In this document: piece after piece, positions 5,542 to 7,898 of the stretch | Position numbering within the stretch: the first letter of the stretch is position 1 | Layout: the number at the start of each line of letters is the position of its first letter | Source of the DNA: Gammaproteobacteria bacterium | GTDB lineage: Bacteria; Pseudomonadota; Gammaproteobacteria; Pseudomonadales; Azotimanducaceae | Assembly: GCA_018667205.1 (NCBI GenBank) | Contig: JABIVN010000286.1 | Coordinates: 1-7,898 of the forward strand | Reading direction: 5' to 3' | Length of the DNA stretch: 7,898 nt | Notes under the pieces: generated by a model | What the model was told of the DNA's origin: nothing | What the model saw: the letters and a program-made list of their open reading frames with translations, nothing else | Databases searched by the model: none | Program-made: the position numbers and the translations under genes

Positions 5542-6726
5542 ATGGAAGATTTTAGAAACGACGTTCGACTCTGGCTTACTGAACACTGCCCTAAAACGAT
5601 GCGCACCAAAGGAACCGAGGAAGATTGGGTCTGGGGTGGTAGAAGCGGAACCTTTTCTCATCCAGATGCGAAAGTCTGGTTGGAGAACATGGGTTCAAAA
5701 GGCTGGACCTGTCCAACGTGGCCGAGCGAGTATGGTGGCGGCGGATTAAGCCAGGAAGAAAACAGAATTCTTCAGGATGAACTCGCAAGAATTGATGCGA
5801 GACCGCCGTTACTGTCATTTGGTATCAGTATGCTGGGGCCGGTATTGCTGGAGTACGGCAGTGAAGCTCAGAAACGTGAACATTTACCCAAGATTGTCCG
5901 TGGCGAAATTCGCTGGTGCCAGGGGTATAGCGAACCGGGATCTGGTTCAGATCTTGCGAACCTGCAGACCCGGGCAGTGCTCGACGGCGATGAATACGTG
6001 ATCAATGGTTCAAAAATCTGGACTTCTTTTGCGCATCTGTCGGACTGGATATTTTGTCTGGTACGAACTGATCCGGATGTGCCGAAACACGACGGCATCA
6101 GTTTTATCCTGTTCGATATGACGTCTAAGGGTGTTAGGGCAAAGCCGATCCAGTTAATTAGTGGCTCTTCACAGTTTTGTGAGACGTTCTTCGAGGATGT
6201 CAGGGCGTTGCGCGAAAACCTGGTCGGTGAAGTGAATAAAGGTTGGCCAATTGCCAAGCGTTTACTCCAGCATGAGCGCAATATGGTTGCTGGTATGGGT
6301 ACACAGGGAACCCCAAAAAGACCGGAACATGCGATTGAAAACCAGGCAAAGAAATACGTCGGCGAATTTCAGGGCAAGATCGCGAATTCAAACCTTCGAG
6401 ACAAAATCACTCGGCACAAAATGAACGCCAAGGCATTTAGTTTGACCCTGCGAAGATCAGCTTCGGAAGCCAGAACCAGTGCTTCGCCATCTCCCGCATC
6501 TTCCATGTTTAAGTATTACGGCACAGAGCAGAACAAAGGCCGTTTTGAAGTCATGATGGACATGCTAGGCGCCCAAGGACTGGGCTGGAGCGGGGACGGT
6601 TTTCTGGAAAAAGAGTTATCGACCACTCGAAGTTGGCTGCGCTCTAAAGCGAACTCAATTGAAGGCGGTACCTCCGAGGTCCAGCTAAATATTATCGCCA
6701 AACGGGTACTGGAATTGCCTGACTAG
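5542..6726 (+). CDS. Acyl-CoA dehydrogenase family protein
   Basis: This is a complete 394-residue FAD flavoenzyme of the acyl-CoA dehydrogenase family, oxidising an acyl-CoA to the 2,3-enoyl-CoA in the cytoplasm and passing electrons to electron-transfer flavoprotein. Landmarks are N-terminal helices (1-120) with WPSEYGGGGLS (60-70), the family signature WCQGYSEPGSGSDLA (125-139), the middle beta-domain with SKIWTSFAHLSDW (157-169), and the C-terminal helical domain ending GGTSEVQLNIIAKRVLELP (375-393). The catalytic base of the medium-chain enzyme maps to G375. Instead E245, in LLQHERNMVAG (241-251), lines up with the helix-G glutamate of isovaleryl-CoA dehydrogenase and is the likely base. 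The start has only a weak Shine-Dalgarno (GAGG at 5534-5537, 4 nt spacing), but protein homology begins normally. It could form a homotetramer or pair with a second subunit encoded elsewhere. The substrate is unknown; a branched or cyclic side chain is possible. Confidence 0.93.
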   Translation: MEDFRNDVRLWLTEHCPKTMRTKGTEEDWVWGGRSGTFSHPDAKVWLENMGSKGWTCPTWPSEYGGGGLSQEENRILQDELARIDARPPLLSFGISMLGPVLLEYGSEAQKREHLPKIVRGEIRWCQGYSEPGSGSDLANLQTRAVLDGDEYVINGSKIWTSFAHLSDWIFCLVRTDPDVPKHDGISFILFDMTSKGVRAKPIQLISGSSQFCETFFEDVRALRENLVGEVNKGWPIAKRLLQHERNMVAGMGTQGTPKRPEHAIENQAKKYVGEFQGKIANSNLRDKITRHKMNAKAFSLTLRRSASEARTSASPSPASSMFKYYGTEQNKGRFEVMMDMLGAQGLGWSGDGFLEKELSTTRSWLRSKANSIEGGTSEVQLNIIAKRVLELPD

Positions 6727-6775
6727 ACAGAACGCTTGCTTGGAAGAAGCTAAGCATGCAGAGTGCCGCCGGTTA

Positions 6776-7898
6776 CTACGAGCTCGAGTCAGGTCCAAAA
6801 AGATACTTTTCCAGTGTTTCATGAAAGACTCGAATTCGGTTCTCCTGATAGTTAGCCAGGCTAACTGCGCCTTTTTTACTGGCTTTTAATCCTTTTTGGA
6901 TTCGTGGGAAGTTAGGTGTGTCCTGGTCTATCACAGGTCCATACCCGCCTAGTTCAGGAACAGATGACCATAGTTGATCGTCGTCGAGTCGTAGTTCAGC
7001 CATGGGCGTTGGATGGCTGCCGTCATCTGCGATCGGAAACAACATCCAGATCTCGAATATTGACCGGTTTGGGTTATTACCCTCCGGGCGAAACCGGTAA
7101 ACCAGGGGTGCGACGATTGTCGGCCAAACGGTAAAGTTTGGGAACAAAGTATACTGAATCTGGTCGATCATTTCCGCGTCGCTGGCGGTTGAAAGGTCCA
7201 CTTTGTGGTCCTTGCCCCAAACCTTGCGATTGTGCTCAGCGATTAGCGACCTTGCGGTTTGGCCTTCGGTTAGCGCAACCGTTTGGCCTGGTTTTCGCTC
7301 AAAATAAGCGTCAACGATTGCCTGTTCACTTTGAAGTTGGTCACTGACGTGTCCGCTGGGGATGCCGCCCAGCATATTCATTCTGGTGACATGAGGTTTC
7401 CAGTAATCGTACTGTATAGAGGTGTCGTAATTGGAAACAGCGGCACCTGAGACCGCGATTTCCCCTTCAAGTGTTTTTTCGAAATGAGTTTCTGCGACAT
7501 GATACCCTTCGATGAACGCCTCCTGTGCCACTTTCCAGTTGCAGGGAACAACCTTTGAAACGTGTACCGCCTTGTACCTGTTGTCGATGTTGAAGTCGTT
7601 AAGATGCTCAGGAAGTACACCTAAATATTCATTGAGCGTGCTGCACTCCGAGTCCAGGTTAATGAAGACGAATCCCGCCCAGGTATCGACCTTTACGGCT
7701 GGAAGTCTTAGTTCCTGAATGTTTAGATGGGAGAAATCCCAGGCCGCAGGAAGTGAGGTTAGCTTGCCGTCCAGGTTATAAGACCATCCATGGTAGGGGC
7801 AACGGAACTCTTCGACCGACCCGACTCCATCAACGAGGGCAGTGCCACGGTGCAGGCAAGAGTTTGTAAAGGCTTTGATGTCTCCGGTTGAAGATCGA
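6776..7898 (-). CDS. Rieske non-heme iron oxygenase, alpha subunit (N-terminus beyond window)
   Basis: This gene is partial. The minus-strand frame has no stop from 6776 to the right edge and shows 373 residues; roughly the first 60 are missing. It is the large subunit of a ring-hydroxylating or related Rieske oxygenase, inserting oxygen from O2 with electrons from a reductase or ferredoxin. The Rieske [2Fe-2S] ligands are CLH (C14, H16 of the visible part) and CPYH (C33, H36), at 7858-7790. The mononuclear iron site is E-x2-H-x4-H: E130, H133 and H138 in IEGYHVAETH, with D326 in IDQDTPNFPRIQKGL as probable third ligand. The acidic bridging residue before the first His is Glu, where Asp is usual. 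A GTG at 7531-7529 could be mistaken for a start, but it would discard the whole Rieske domain. No beta subunit, ferredoxin or reductase gene is visible. It converges on the acyl-CoA dehydrogenase with a 49 bp gap. Confidence 0.94.
   Translation of the reverse strand, partial: RSSTGDIKAFTNSCLHRGTALVDGVGSVEEFRCPYHGWSYNLDGKLTSLPAAWDFSHLNIQELRLPAVKVDTWAGFVFINLDSECSTLNEYLGVLPEHLNDFNIDNRYKAVHVSKVVPCNWKVAQEAFIEGYHVAETHFEKTLEGEIAVSGAAVSNYDTSIQYDYWKPHVTRMNMLGGIPSGHVSDQLQSEQAIVDAYFERKPGQTVALTEGQTARSLIAEHNRKVWGKDHKVDLSTASDAEMIDQIQYTLFPNFTVWPTIVAPLVYRFRPEGNNPNRSIFEIWMLFPIADDGSHPTPMAELRLDDDQLWSSVPELGGYGPVIDQDTPNFPRIQKGLKASKKGAVSLANYQENRIRVFHETLEKYLFGPDSSS

Noticed and set aside
5868..6281. 137-residue open frame on the minus strand opposite the acyl-CoA dehydrogenase
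   Set aside because: It lies fully within a gene carrying the acyl-CoA dehydrogenase signature on the other strand, and shows no recognisable domain.
6734..6755. Small stem (GCTTGCTT against AAGC-T-AAGC) between the convergent acyl-CoA dehydrogenase and Rieske genes, a possible two-way terminator
   Set aside because: The stem is short, A-T rich in part and bulged, with no T-run on either strand; too weak to call.
1..7898. Mobile elements, CRISPR arrays, tRNA or rRNA genes
   Set aside because: No transposase-like protein, regularly spaced repeats, or RNA gene signatures were recognised on reading both strands.

Overview
The window looks like part of a catabolic locus from an aerobic Gram-negative bacterium. 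The evidence is a TonB-dependent outer-membrane receptor with a signal peptide, together with an acyl-CoA dehydrogenase, a crotonase-fold enzyme, a Rieske oxygenase and a nitroreductase-type flavoprotein. Base composition is near even and genes are densely packed. A marine gammaproteobacterium is a reasonable guess, but the lineage is inference and the sequence here cannot settle it.

Layout, left to right. Positions 1-111 hold no gene, only weak inverted repeats downstream of the first gene. A minus-strand pair follows: a crotonase-family protein (807-1706) and then, 59 bp further along the transcript, a nitroreductase-family flavoprotein (112-747). These are probably co-transcribed. The 290 bp leader before the crotonase carries an imperfect 18 bp tandem repeat. 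Next on the minus strand is a TetR-family regulator (1997-2620). It is divergent from a large TonB-dependent receptor (2909-5353, plus strand, TTG start with a strong Shine-Dalgarno). Their 288 bp shared region contains a long perfect-looking hairpin, a 22 bp operator-like palindrome and a good sigma70-type promoter reading toward the receptor. After a 188 bp gap with another hairpin and a TATAAT box comes an acyl-CoA dehydrogenase (5542-6726, plus). Converging on it is the C-terminal part of a Rieske oxygenase alpha subunit (6776 to beyond the right edge, minus). Its frame is open all the way to the window end and includes the Rieske cluster motif.

Inferred joint role: the receptor imports a bulky or hydrophobic substrate, the Rieske oxygenase hydroxylates it, and the CoA-thioester enzymes (acyl-CoA dehydrogenase, crotonase-fold protein) degrade a side chain or ring-opened acid. 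The TetR protein probably controls the receptor and perhaps the neighbouring genes. The substrate cannot be read from the sequence. No mobile element, CRISPR array, tRNA or rRNA was recognised.
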